Shown here: piece by piece, positions 44,951-54,528 of the stretch
Layout of the letters: each line of letters starts with the position of its first letter
Numbering within the stretch: position 1 is the first letter of the stretch
Assembly (NCBI GenBank): GCA_023392615.1
Contig: JAEVYT010000030.1
Span: forward strand, 744,001 to 808,000
Length of the DNA stretch: 64,000 nucleotides
Reading direction: 5' to 3'
Source of the DNA: Bacillota bacterium
GTDB lineage: Bacteria > Bacillota > Clostridia > Lachnospirales > Lachnospiraceae
Position numbers and translations under genes: made by a program
Notes under the pieces: model-generated
Told to the model about the DNA's origin: nothing
Seen by the model: only the letters and a program-made list of their open reading frames with translations
Database searches by the model: none

Positions 44951-46180
44951 ATGTCTACTAATGTTTATGACATACTTAAAGAACGTGGGTTCATTGAGCA
45001 AACCACACATGAAGAAATTCGCGAACTTTTAGGAAAGGAATCTGTTACCTTTTATATAGGCTTTGATGCAACTGCTGACAGTTTGACAGCAGGTCATTTT
45101 CTCACTGTAATGGCGATGATGCATATGCAAAGAGCCGGACACAAACCAATTGCTCTTCTTGGCGGCGGTACTACCATGATCGGTGATCCAACCGGAAAAT
45201 CCGATATGCGTACACTGATGACAGCTGAAACGATCCAGCATAATGCGGATTGTTTCCAAAAACAGTTATCTAAATTTATCGATTTTGAGGATGGTAAGGC
45301 AATCCTTGCAAATAATGCTGACTGGTTATTAAGTTTAAACTATGTAGAATTCTTGAGAGAGATTGGTGTTCATTTCTCCGTTAATAAGATGTTAACGGCG
45401 GAATGTTATAAACAGCGTATGGAAAAAGGTCTCACCTTCTTTGAATTCAACTATATGTTAATGCAGTCCTACGATTTCTGGAAGCTGAACAAATTATATG
45501 ACTGTTCTCTTCAGTTGGGCGGTAATGATCAATGGTCCAATATCCTCGGTGGTGTTGACTTGATTCGTCGTAAGGAACAAAAGCCTGCATTTGGATTAAC
45601 ATTCAAGCTTTTAACCACCAGTGAAGGAATTAAGATGGGTAAGACGATGAAGGGTGCTGTATGGCTAGATCCGAATAAGACAAGCCCTTACGAGTTTTAT
45701 CAGTATTGGAGAAATATTGAAGATGTTAAGGTGGAAGAATGTCTTGGTCTCCTTACCTTCCTTCCTATGGATGAGGTTCGTAGACTTGGTGCACTGAAAG
45801 ATGCTGAAATCAATCATGCAAAGGAAGTACTTGCATATGAGATCACAAAGATTGTTCATGGTGAAGATGAGGCTACAAAAGCTCAGGAAGCTTCCAAAGC
45901 ATTATTTGGGGGTGGTATGAAATCCGAAGATATTCCAACTACTACCTACCCTACATCCCGTTTTGAAGAAGGAATTGATTTAATAACATTAATGTGTGAT
46001 GCAAAGCTTGCTTCCTCCCGTTCGGATGCTCGACGTACTATCCAGCAAGGTGGCGTTACAGCAAACGATGTGAAGGTTGATGCATTTGATAGAGTATTTA
46101 CAACCAATGATTTTGATAACGATGGAGCATTATTAATTCGTAAAGGAAAGAAAGCATTCCACCGTTTTATGGCTGAGTAG
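44951..46180 (+). CDS. tyrS: Tyrosyl-tRNA synthetase
   Basis: A 409-residue class I synthetase. The HIGH-like motif is AGHFLTVMAM (47-56), the ATP-binding KMSKS-like motif is IKMGKTMKG (about 228), and the C-terminal S4-like RNA-binding domain covers about 345-409 (SSRSDARRTIQQGGV). I chose the ATG behind TAAGGAGG; an in-frame start 33 bases upstream lacks that site. It joins tyrosine to its tRNA. Confidence 0.97.
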   Translation: MSTNVYDILKERGFIEQTTHEEIRELLGKESVTFYIGFDATADSLTAGHFLTVMAMMHMQRAGHKPIALLGGGTTMIGDPTGKSDMRTLMTAETIQHNADCFQKQLSKFIDFEDGKAILANNADWLLSLNYVEFLREIGVHFSVNKMLTAECYKQRMEKGLTFFEFNYMLMQSYDFWKLNKLYDCSLQLGGNDQWSNILGGVDLIRRKEQKPAFGLTFKLLTTSEGIKMGKTMKGAVWLDPNKTSPYEFYQYWRNIEDVKVEECLGLLTFLPMDEVRRLGALKDAEINHAKEVLAYEITKIVHGEDEATKAQEASKALFGGGMKSEDIPTTTYPTSRFEEGIDLITLMCDAKLASSRSDARRTIQQGGVTANDVKVDAFDRVFTTNDFDNDGALLIRKGKKAFHRFMAE

Positions 46181-46229
46181 TTTTTCGTAATTGTTTGGGA
46201 TTAAAAATACATTGAATGGAGTTGAGATT

Positions 46230-47165
46230 ATGCCTTGGTGTCCTAATTGTAAAACCGAATATCAGGAAGGCTATACCACATGTGCTGATTGTGGTACTAC
46301 CCTTGTTGATCATATTGATCAAATTGAGCAGGAGGAAGCTTCTGAGCCGATATTTTATACCTCCGATGAAAAGCTCGCAGATAAATTAGTTCGTTTTTTT
46401 GAATACTCCGACTTGAATTCACAAATACAATATGATGAAACTTCCGAGTTATACACAGTAACTGTTGCTTCCGAAGACGAGAAGGAAGCTAGAAGATTAT
46501 ATGAAGCCTTTTATTTTGTAGAAGCAAAGCGTCTGATTAATGAACGAAATGGCGTCGAAACCCCGGATGAAGTTGAAGAAGTTATGGAAGATGATGATAT
46601 TTACCATAACATCAATCCGGAGGATATCGAAGCGGATGCGGAGGAAGAAGTAAAAGAAACTGCTAATGAAGATGTGACTGAGTATAAACGTTCTACCCAT
46701 TCAGCAACTTACGTTATGAAGTCCGAACAATACAAAGAACTCTCCAGTTCGGTGTGGGTTTTTCTTGGATTTGGTGTGGTTGGTATAATATTTGTAGTGT
46801 TGAATATCTTAAAAATACTAACATTATTCTCCGGCATTATTCCTAATTTAGTGATGTCGGTATTATTCCTTGGCTGTTTATACATAGGAATAACCACGAA
46901 TACGAAAGCCAAACAAGTTAGGTCTGAGATATACGAGGAAGAAAAGCTAACTGAAAAAATTAATAACTGGATGAAGGAACATATCACTGATAGCTTTCTA
47001 TCTTCCATCCATGACGATATGATTTCTGAAGAAACAAATCATATAAAGAAGATGGATATAATTAAAGAAATGATTATCAAAGAATTTGGTTCCATAAATC
47101 TTGCGTATGTTGATCGACTGATTGATGAATTTTATAATAACCCTAATGATTATGAAGAAGAATAA
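46230..47165 (+). CDS. Zinc-ribbon membrane protein with DUF2007-like region
   Basis: A 311-residue protein. The N-terminal zinc ribbon MPWCPNCKTEY ... CADCG (Cys 4, 7, 19 and 22) is followed by a DUF2007-like region (about 45-95, LVRFFEYSDLNSQIQ), a very acidic linker of about 50 residues, two membrane segments (about 170-190 and 198-215) and a coiled, charged tail. ATG chosen after TGGAGTTGAG. Function unknown; such proteins are common in Lachnospiraceae. Confidence 0.75.
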   Translation: MPWCPNCKTEYQEGYTTCADCGTTLVDHIDQIEQEEASEPIFYTSDEKLADKLVRFFEYSDLNSQIQYDETSELYTVTVASEDEKEARRLYEAFYFVEAKRLINERNGVETPDEVEEVMEDDDIYHNINPEDIEADAEEEVKETANEDVTEYKRSTHSATYVMKSEQYKELSSSVWVFLGFGVVGIIFVVLNILKILTLFSGIIPNLVMSVLFLGCLYIGITTNTKAKQVRSEIYEEEKLTEKINNWMKEHITDSFLSSIHDDMISEETNHIKKMDIIKEMIIKEFGSINLAYVDRLIDEFYNNPNDYEEE

Positions 47166-47170
47166 TTAAT

Positions 47171-47223
47171 GAAAAGGATGTTTTTAAGAACTGAGCTCAT
47201 CGCTTCTTAATTACATCCTTTTC
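47171..47223 (+). terminator. Terminator after the zinc-ribbon gene
   Basis: GAAAAGGATGT pairs with ACATCCTTTTC, extended by TTAAGAA/TTCTTAA within the loop. Confidence 0.85.
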
Positions 47224-47260
47224 AACATATTAATTGCTTTGTAGGAAAGGTAAGATATTT

Positions 47261-48238
47261 ATGGAAATAAAGCATCGGGTATTAAAGTTATTAGAGGAAA
47301 ATAGAGGGAATACAATAAACGGAGCCAAGCTTGCGAGTGAATTAAATGTGACTCGGAGTGCAATATGGAAATCCGTAAAAGCTCTTCAGAAAGAAGGGTA
47401 CCGTATTGAAGCAGTAACGAACAAAGGTTATTCTCTTCTTCAGGGTAATGATATCGTATCTAGTGAAAGTATCACTCCTTACCTTCGAGGAGAAGCAACT
47501 TCCTTTGAATTAGATGTGCGACAATCAGTAACTTCTACAAATTCGATTGCAAAAGAATTAGCAGCAAACGGAGCAAAGGAAGGAACTGTAGTCATCGCCA
47601 GAGAACAAAGCGAGGGTCGTGGACGTATGGGAAGAACCTTCTACTCTCCTGACTCGTCCGGTATCTACTTCTCAACCATCCTTCGCCCAAAGGTCAACCT
47701 CGAAGATTCACTTTTAATTACTACTGCCACTGCAGTTGCAGTAGCAAAGGCAATTGATTCTGTCAGTGGTGTATCCTCTTCGATTAAATGGGTAAATGAT
47801 ATCTTCGTAGACGACAAGAAGGTATGTGGTATTTTAACCGAGGCATCATTAAACTTTGAATCAGGTTCACTTGAGTATGCAGTGGTCGGTATTGGAATTA
47901 ATATCTCTACAAAGGATTTTCCGACCGAAATCAGTCATATAGCAGGATCTATTTTTGATCAAAAACCAGGTGACACACCGGTTTCCTCCATATTGGTAGC
48001 TGAGGTACTAAATAATATATCTGCCTGTATGAGCTCTCTCACCGACAAGAAATATCTACAAGAATATAAAGATCGATCGTTTTTAATTGGCAAAGAGATT
48101 ATTGTACTAAAGGGAAGTCAGTCCACACCTGCAAAAGCAATTGATATTGATGATAAGGCAAGATTAATTGTAGAGTATGAGGATAAAACGATAGAGGCTC
48201 TTATATCAGGTGAAGTCAGTGTCAGATCGGTAAAATAA
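47261..48238 (+). CDS. birA: BirA: biotin-[acetyl-CoA-carboxylase] ligase and repressor
   Basis: A 325-residue bifunctional protein. The N-terminal HTH (about 1-60) has LASELNVTRSAIWKSVKAL. The ligase domain carries EQSEGRGRMGRTFYSP (about 118) and KWVNDIFVDDKKVCGIL (about 185). A C-terminal SH3-like domain follows. It activates biotin to biotinyl-AMP, attaches it to carrier proteins, and represses biotin genes. ATG chosen behind GGAAAGG. Confidence 0.95.
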   Translation: MEIKHRVLKLLEENRGNTINGAKLASELNVTRSAIWKSVKALQKEGYRIEAVTNKGYSLLQGNDIVSSESITPYLRGEATSFELDVRQSVTSTNSIAKELAANGAKEGTVVIAREQSEGRGRMGRTFYSPDSSGIYFSTILRPKVNLEDSLLITTATAVAVAKAIDSVSGVSSSIKWVNDIFVDDKKVCGILTEASLNFESGSLEYAVVGIGINISTKDFPTEISHIAGSIFDQKPGDTPVSSILVAEVLNNISACMSSLTDKKYLQEYKDRSFLIGKEIIVLKGSQSTPAKAIDIDDKARLIVEYEDKTIEALISGEVSVRSVK

Positions 48239-48332
48239 TACGAACTAACATAACAGTCCATTGATATTAACTATACTCTTCAAAGGTATATTCAAATAAC
48301 TATAATATATAAATATTATACCTAAGTGGTAT

Positions 48333-48390
48333 AAATAAATGAAACCCCTAAGAAACTGGAACAACAGTATTCTGGGGGTTTCATTTATTT
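48333..48390. terminator. Bidirectional terminator between birA and the helicase
   Basis: AAATAAATGAAACCCC pairs perfectly with GGGGTTTCATTTATTT (16 bp) between two convergent genes. Confidence 0.9.
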
Positions 48391-48476
48391 ATATAAGTTC
48401 CATAGAGAAAATGGATTAATACAATTTTCTTAAGATATAGATTACTATCTGTTTGAAATTGATTTAACTTGGTTAC

Positions 48477-51400
48477 TTACATTGGAGTAAACAACTCTAC
48501 CAACTCATCCTTTGTTAAGGTGTTGATAAATACCTCTTTCGAGCTGATGACAGAATCGGATAAGTTCTTTTTCTTTTTCTGAAGCTTGAAGATCTTTTCT
48601 TCGATTGTTCCCTTAGTAATTAACTTCATAACATGAACCTTGTTCTGCTGACCAATACGATAAGCACGGTCGGTAGCCTGATCTTCCACCGCAGGATTCC
48701 ACCATGGATCATAATGGATTACGGTATCTGCTCCGGTGAGGTTTAAACCGGTTCCGCCTGCCTTTAAAGAGATTAAGAATACTTTACCCTCTCCTGCATT
48801 AAAGCGCTTAACATATTCGTTACGATCTTGGGTTGCTGTTGAGCCTTCCAGATAAAAGTATGGGATATCCAAATCTTTTAATTCATTCTCAATAATTCGA
48901 AGCATGGAGGTGAACTGTGAGAATACTAATATTCTGTGATCATTTGCAATTGCTTCTGGGATAACTTCCATCAGTAAATCAAGCTTACCGCTTCCGCCCT
49001 GATAGTTTTCTATAAAGGTAGATGGATGGCAGCAGATCTGACGTAATCTCGTAAGCGCAGCCAAAATCTTCATTCGATTCTTCTCAATACCACTCTCTTC
49101 GATATCACTATGAAGCTCTCCTCGAATACTCTCCAGATAAGAAAGATAAACCATCTTCTGCCCTTCGGATAACTCCGTAAGCATTTTGGATTCATATTTG
49201 TCCGGAAGCTCAGTCAATACATCCTTCTTCATACGACGTAGTATGAATGGTTCAATATGCTGATGCAGATCTTTTAAGACATCCAAATCTTCTTTTAATA
49301 TCGGCTTTTCATACGTCTCGACAAATTTCGAATGACTGTTCAGATAATCCGGCATGATAAAGTCAAAGATCGACCAGAGCTCAGATAAGCTATTTTCAAT
49401 TGGTGTACCGGTTAGTGCAAATCGGTGTTGTGCTCGTAAGCGTTTTACTGATTTAGCATTTTGAGAGGAGTCATTTTTTATAAATTGTGCCTCATCAATA
49501 AATACCGTATGAAAATTGATTGCCTCATAACTTACGATATCTCTTCGGATTAACGGATATGAGGTGATTAATATATCATAATCCTTATAACGAGATATCA
49601 TCTCCTGTCGTTCCGGCGGGGTGCCGGTAATAACCAACGCTTTAAGATGAGGTGCAAAGTTCTCGATTTCATCCTGCCAGTTATAGATCAATGAGGTTGG
49701 GCATACAATCAACGTGTGTGCTCCTGCCTCTTTATCAACGGTAGAAGTGATATATACGATGGATTGCAAGGTTTTACCAAGACCCATATCATCCGCTAAG
49801 ATTCCACCAAGCTCATTGTCAGCAAGTGTCCTTAGCCATTTGAATCCGGTAAACTGGTATGGGCGCAATTGTGCTAAGATACCCTCCGGCATTGTATATT
49901 CGGTATTGGCCGGATTTGCTATCTTATCCGCCAGTGCAAGGAAGTCGTGGTCGCGTTCAAATTCAAAATCACTATTTGAAAATGCTTTATCCAGATAGGC
50001 TGCATGATATTTTTCAACGAGTAAATTCTCATCTTGGAGCTTCTTTTCACTAATATTTAAAGAATTCAGAATATGATTTACTTCATTGATTGTTTTATCC
50101 TCAAGATCAATAAAACTACCATTTTTTAGCCTGTAATACTTCTTTTTTATTTGGAAAGAATGTAGTAATTCCTTTAGTTCATCCTTGGGAACCTCATCAA
50201 AAGACAAATCTAATTCCAGCATATTTAGCTCTGAATTCATCCTTACACCTGCTTTAAAACCACCCGGTGCACGAATCCCAAGTCTCCTAAAGTCCTCGGA
50301 ATAGAACAATAATGCTTTTCCTTCAAGATCCATCACTCGGCCGGATAAAAACTCATAGATCTTATCCTCATCCTTTAATAAATAAAAATTCTTATAAGGA
50401 ACAAAGCCTTCCTGTAATAGTTCCGTTATGATTTCATCCTCTTGTTCACGCTGCCTAACGATAATATAGGAGCCAGAGGCAGCATTTTCAAAAGAGTTAA
50501 ACTCATATTCACCGTACTTATATTTTAATTCTGCCTTGATACCATTCTTATATTTATCAAAATATATCTTTGCTTCCATATCACAAGTGATATATCTGCT
50601 TTTTAACTCTTCAGGGACATCCAATACCATCGTTTCACTAATTCTGGGCAAAACATGCTCCAAGAAGCTGTTTTTGTTCTCACCGCGAAAAACAAGCGGA
50701 TCCTTGTCCTTCCCTAAGCTATTATAAAATGGTTTGAAATTACGGATAAACTTTTTATCCGGCATATAAATTGTTCCGTCATAGAACAATAGCTCTCCCG
50801 TCTCGGTAAGTGGTAGAATAGGGTCCTTCGCCTGATAATCAATCATAATGGAATCGTCATCCAAGGATAGCTGATAAGCAATGCGAGGATTGCCTCTCTT
50901 AAACTGTACATGCTCATATACCTTGCCATATAATTCAAGTATTAAATTAGAATTATGAATTAAATCTAATAGCTTAATTAACATGTTTTTTGTAAATGAT
51001 ATCTGTGACTTTGAAAAAATCTTAGAAAAATGAGCCGAATCAATCAACTCCTGTATTTCATAAATACCTAGTAAGTAATCAAGGATTTTAAGAGCTTCCG
51101 TATCAAAGGTACTTTCCCCATAAACATATTTGAATTCCTTACCGATAGCAAAACTTTCATGATTATTAAGATCTGCGAGGAATTTCTTGATTGTTTGGAT
51201 TTTATACTTTCTTCCACTACCCCCACGAAGAGAAACCAGTGCTCTTCCACTTTCCCCCTTTAGAATCGATGGAATCGTTAGGATCACTTCGAGGCCAAAG
51301 GTTTCTCCTACTAATACGGTGTCCTCCTGAGCGATAAAATAATCCAGTAAGGTCATGACTTTTCGTTCCTCCGGATTACGTGTTTCAGTTAACATCGTAC

Positions 51401-51689
51401 GTTCCTGATATTTTAAAACAAATAATAATGCTGCTACAACATGCTTACAAGCACCCTGATCCTTAAGTCGGGACGGGCAATTGCAGCTATAATCAAAGGA
51501 GCCATCCTCCTGTTCATCAATTGTTACAGAATAATTATAATTACCTTTTACAATTAATCGATACTGTTTGTTTGCATTCGAATAAGTCGCATTAACAATG
51601 CGATTATCCTTATAATATTGCAGACCTCTGGCATAGATTGTATCATTTGAAGCTAAATTACGTATTCCTGTACGCGAAATTTGAATCAT
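48477..51689 (-). CDS. SWIM-zinc-finger SNF2-family helicase
   Basis: A 1070-residue protein starting at the ATG behind AAAGGTGTG. An N-terminal SWIM zinc finger has CNCPSRLKDQGACKH (about 66-80). A DUF-type middle (about 120-560) is followed by the SNF2 motor: DDMGLGKTL (Walker A), VFIDEAQFIKN, LTGTPIENSLSELWSIFDF, and the helicase C domain with GGTGLNLTGAD and ATDRAYRIGQ. It is an ATP-driven DNA or nucleoprotein translocase; cellular role unknown in Firmicutes. It is transcribed away from the repeat array. Confidence 0.93.
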   Translation of the reverse strand: MIQISRTGIRNLASNDTIYARGLQYYKDNRIVNATYSNANKQYRLIVKGNYNYSVTIDEQEDGSFDYSCNCPSRLKDQGACKHVVAALLFVLKYQERTMLTETRNPEERKVMTLLDYFIAQEDTVLVGETFGLEVILTIPSILKGESGRALVSLRGGSGRKYKIQTIKKFLADLNNHESFAIGKEFKYVYGESTFDTEALKILDYLLGIYEIQELIDSAHFSKIFSKSQISFTKNMLIKLLDLIHNSNLILELYGKVYEHVQFKRGNPRIAYQLSLDDDSIMIDYQAKDPILPLTETGELLFYDGTIYMPDKKFIRNFKPFYNSLGKDKDPLVFRGENKNSFLEHVLPRISETMVLDVPEELKSRYITCDMEAKIYFDKYKNGIKAELKYKYGEYEFNSFENAASGSYIIVRQREQEDEIITELLQEGFVPYKNFYLLKDEDKIYEFLSGRVMDLEGKALLFYSEDFRRLGIRAPGGFKAGVRMNSELNMLELDLSFDEVPKDELKELLHSFQIKKKYYRLKNGSFIDLEDKTINEVNHILNSLNISEKKLQDENLLVEKYHAAYLDKAFSNSDFEFERDHDFLALADKIANPANTEYTMPEGILAQLRPYQFTGFKWLRTLADNELGGILADDMGLGKTLQSIVYITSTVDKEAGAHTLIVCPTSLIYNWQDEIENFAPHLKALVITGTPPERQEMISRYKDYDILITSYPLIRRDIVSYEAINFHTVFIDEAQFIKNDSSQNAKSVKRLRAQHRFALTGTPIENSLSELWSIFDFIMPDYLNSHSKFVETYEKPILKEDLDVLKDLHQHIEPFILRRMKKDVLTELPDKYESKMLTELSEGQKMVYLSYLESIRGELHSDIEESGIEKNRMKILAALTRLRQICCHPSTFIENYQGGSGKLDLLMEVIPEAIANDHRILVFSQFTSMLRIIENELKDLDIPYFYLEGSTATQDRNEYVKRFNAGEGKVFLISLKAGGTGLNLTGADTVIHYDPWWNPAVEDQATDRAYRIGQQNKVHVMKLITKGTIEEKIFKLQKKKKNLSDSVISSKEVFINTLTKDELVELFTPM

Positions 51690-51915
51690 ATACGCACACC
51701 TTTCTTGCATTGTATCTTATTATTATAACACAAATTGAATGAAATGTGTAACATATTTGTATTATTTTATTTTGCTCAAATAAAGGTAATATAAGTTAAA
51801 TAATTACATAGATGCTTAAGTTAATATTTTATATCTATATCAAAGATCTTTGACAGATTTACATTGCGGCTAAAATAGCGTAAAAATAGTTATACTAAAT
51901 CGCTTTAATATCATA

Positions 51916-51954
51916 AAAAAGAGTATCTATGCGCATGTGATAGATACTCTTTTT
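51916..51954 (-). terminator. Terminator at the end of the predicted array transcript
   Basis: AAAAAGAGTATCTAT pairs perfectly with ATAGATACTCTTTTT (15 bp, 9-base loop), with T runs on both strands. No annotated gene ends here, which suggests that something else transcribed on the minus strand does. Confidence 0.9.
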
Positions 51955-52033
51955 ATAAGTAGTTATTCATTTATACAATTGGTACGTGCCATCTTATTTT
52001 CAAAAATGCTTTGATATGTATCGCAAAGCCTTT

Positions 52034-52527
52034 GGTGAACTGTACCAACCTTTCTATTATGTAATAAGTATTTCATTATTTAACCTGTTGGTCTGTACCT
52101 TCCTTTCATAATATTGCTTGAGGTATATCAATTCTATGTTTGGTGGTCTGTACCTTCCTTTCTATTAATTTTTTATGTGGTAAATCATTAAGATTTCTGG
52201 CGGTCTGTACCTTCCCTTCTTGTTATTTTTTATGAGGTAAATCGTTATGTTCCTGTTGGAGTGTACCTTCCCTTCTTATTGTTTTTTATGTGGTAAATCA
52301 TTAAGATTTCTGGCGGTCTGTACCTTCCCTTCTCGTAATTTTTTATGAGGTATATTAATTATGTGTCTGGTGGTTTGTACCTTCCTTTCTTAAAAATTAA
52401 TAATTATTAATTGCTTAAGTATTTGTTGGAATGTACCTTCCTTTCTGTTTTTCTTATAGTAATAAATAAGTTCCTTCGAATACCTTCCTTTCATAATTTA
52501 TAACTGTAATCCTTCCTATCTGAAGGG
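52034..52527. repeat. Degenerate tandem array, unit 53-57 bp
   Basis: The GTACC core starts at 52042, 52095, 52150, 52207, 52263, 52320, 52377 and 52433, with shorter or partial units near 52480 and 52511. The most conserved block is GGTCTGTACCTTCCYTTCT. The rest of the unit is looser but includes TTTTTTATGWGGTAAATCAT in three or four units. Units at 52150 and 52263 are almost identical, showing recent duplication. Spacers are related and not unique, unlike CRISPR. The unit length varies between 53 and 57, so it is not coding. Confidence 0.92.
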
Positions 52528-52627
52528 AATTACCACTTGCAAAAATCGAATTATTTCATTGGACTCAGCCCTTTCATAAATAATATTCATGTAAACATTG
52601 TAGTAAGTTATTTGTTTTCATGATCTT

Positions 52628-52656
52628 ATTTTATATTATAATTCGTAGTTTGTCAA
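52628..52656 (-). promoter_or_regulatory. Predicted promoter of the array RNA
   Basis: Minus strand: TTGACA (52651-52656), 17 bases, TAAAAT (52628-52633). The -35 box is perfect. It faces the array and there is no gene in that direction before the helicase. Confidence 0.65.
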
Positions 52657-53034
52657 TACTATTATCAGACAATTAGACATATTATGATATATTGCATGTT
52701 TATACAATGGATAAACTTGTTAATGACTGAATATAGCTATGTGGTTATGTTTGATTGATTTAGTTATTTTATATTATGTATTTTTATAATAATCTGTTAC
52801 ATATATGAAGTAATTTATTTCAAGACTTTTTACATTTTTTATTGCACGATAAAAAATCATTCTTAAAAATAGGATTGTAACATACAACAGTTGATGCGAT
52901 TCGTTTATAATTATTGAATTTGTAAGGAATGTACCTATAACAATAAATTTCATAAATAAGGATTGTAATTTGGAAAGATTTATATTAGAATACCTAGTTA
53001 GGATACAAAAACATTTAACTTAACGGAGGTGTCT

Positions 53035-53955
53035 ATGAAACATATTATCAGTCCAACTGACTTAACTGTTTCTGAATTGAACGAGCTTCTTACTCTATCA
53101 GAAGAAATTATCCAAAACCCCAAGAAGTTCGCCGATGTGTGCAGGGGGAAAAAACTAGCTACTCTATTCTATGAACCAAGTACCCGAACACGACTTAGCT
53201 TTGAAGCAGCAATGCTTAATCTTGGTGGCAATATCTTAGGTTTCTCATCCGCTGATTCAAGTTCAGCATCAAAAGGCGAAAGTGTTGCTGATACAATTCG
53301 TGTTATTAATTCCTATGCTGATATCTGTGCTATTCGCCATCCTAAAGAAGGCGCCCCATTAGTTGCATCTCACTATTCTACTATTCCTGTTATCAATGCC
53401 GGTGACGGCGGTCATAATCATCCCACACAAACCTTTACAGATTTATTAACAATTAAAAATTTAAAAGGACGCTTAGATAACTTAACCGTCGGCTTTTGTG
53501 GTGATTTAAAATTTGGCCGTACAGTACATTCTTTAATTAATGCATTATCACGTTATACAAACATTAATTTTGTACTTATCTCACCTGAGGAGCTTAAAAT
53601 TCCTACTTATTTACGTGAAGAAGTAATTGAAGCGAATCATATTAAATATGAGGAAACCAGAAAGCTAGAAAGTGCTTTACCAAATCTTGATATTCTCTAT
53701 ATGACACGCGTTCAAAGAGAGCGCTTCTTTAATGAAGAAGATTATATTCGTTTAAAGGATACGTATATACTAGACGAAAAGAAAATGTCCGTTGCCAAAA
53801 AGGACATGCTTGTTCTTCACCCACTCCCTCGTGTAAACGAAATAGCAACTGAAGTAGATGATGATCCACGTGCGGTGTATTTTAAACAAGCTGAATATGG
53901 CGTATATGTAAGAATGGCTCTGATTATGATGTTATTGGAGGTAAATAATGCTTAA
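53035..53955 (+). CDS. pyrB: Aspartate carbamoyltransferase catalytic chain
   Basis: A 306-residue enzyme that joins carbamoyl-phosphate and aspartate in pyrimidine synthesis. Motifs are YEPSTRTRLSFEAA (about 47-60, carbamoyl-phosphate site), GDGGHNHPTQ (about 123-132) and VLHPLPRVNEI (about 261). I chose ATG, 6 bases behind CGGAGG; the GTG two codons earlier is inside that site. It overlaps pyrI by 8 bases. Confidence 0.97.
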   Translation: MKHIISPTDLTVSELNELLTLSEEIIQNPKKFADVCRGKKLATLFYEPSTRTRLSFEAAMLNLGGNILGFSSADSSSASKGESVADTIRVINSYADICAIRHPKEGAPLVASHYSTIPVINAGDGGHNHPTQTFTDLLTIKNLKGRLDNLTVGFCGDLKFGRTVHSLINALSRYTNINFVLISPEELKIPTYLREEVIEANHIKYEETRKLESALPNLDILYMTRVQRERFFNEEDYIRLKDTYILDEKKMSVAKKDMLVLHPLPRVNEIATEVDDDPRAVYFKQAEYGVYVRMALIMMLLEVNNA

Positions 53956-54376
53956 TATTGGTGTATTAAATCAAGGAATAGTAATTGATCACATTAAAGC
54001 AGGCGGAGCGATGAAGATTTATTCGTATCTTGATCTGGAGAATAAGGATTGTTCCGTGGCAATTATTAAAAACGCTAAAAGTAATAAGATGGAGAAAAAG
54101 GATATTATAAAAATCGAAGGTACGCTTAATGATTTGGATTTGGATATTCTTGGTGCGCTGGATCATCAAATTACAATTGATGTGATCGAAAACGGTCAAA
54201 TCATCGAAAAAAGAAACCCAACTCTACCCTCACATGTTAATAATGTATTAAAATGTAAAAATCCAAGGTGTATCACTTCAGTTGAGCAGGGGCTGACACA
54301 TTCCTTTAAATTGACCGACAGAGAGAACGGTATTTATCGTTGCATTTATTGCGAACAAGCATTTGATCGAAAATAA
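53948..54376 (+). CDS. pyrI: Aspartate carbamoyltransferase regulatory chain
   Basis: A 142-residue allosteric subunit. The N-terminal ferredoxin-like domain (GIVIDHIKAGGAMKIYSYL) binds nucleotides. The C-terminal zinc domain has CKNPRC and CIYC, the four zinc cysteines, which hold the catalytic chain. It overlaps pyrB by 8 bases, with GGAGG before its ATG. Feedback control by nucleotides is expected from the family. Confidence 0.97.
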   Translation: MLNIGVLNQGIVIDHIKAGGAMKIYSYLDLENKDCSVAIIKNAKSNKMEKKDIIKIEGTLNDLDLDILGALDHQITIDVIENGQIIEKRNPTLPSHVNNVLKCKNPRCITSVEQGLTHSFKLTDRENGIYRCIYCEQAFDRK

Positions 54377-54392
54377 TAGAATGTTATGAAAT

Positions 54393-54433
54393 AAAGGCTT
54401 TTGCAAAGAAGGCATTACTTTGTAAGAGCCTTT
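54393..54433 (+). terminator. Terminator after pyrBI
   Basis: AAAGGCTTTTGCAAAG pairs with CTTTGTAAGAGCCTTT (two mismatches), followed by TT. Confidence 0.8.
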
Positions 54434-54528
54434 TTCTACATATCACTATACATGATATTCTATATGTAAGTGGTGCCGAGATCTCTATGGCATAACTTTG
54501 AATTTGCTTTATAACTTCAGTAAATTTG

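Larger units (their letters stand above)
51916..52621 (-). ncRNA. Predicted repeat-containing noncoding RNA (about 700 nt)
   Basis: The boundaries come from a minus-strand promoter (TTGACA-17-TAAAAT) and the 15-bp terminator. In between lie about ten repeat cores; nine read GGAAGG, each preceded by purines so that A(N)GGA is present. None is followed by a well-placed ATG and reading frame, so they are not ordinary gene starts. I found no long ORF on either strand. The RNA and its function are inferred from sequence only. Confidence 0.5.
51711..53034. other. Large gene-free stretch with tandem array
   Basis: No coding frame of quality is seen in about 1.3 kb. It holds, in order, a strong terminator, the 53-57-bp tandem array, a minus-strand promoter, and the AT-rich upstream region of pyrB. 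See the separate entries. Confidence 0.7.

Noticed and set aside
52034..52527. CRISPR array
   Set aside because: Conserved core is only about 19 bp, the segments between cores are related to each other rather than unique, and no cas gene is present.
52034..52527. Repeat-protein gene in the array
   Set aside because: Unit length changes between 53 and 57 bases and stops occur in every frame.
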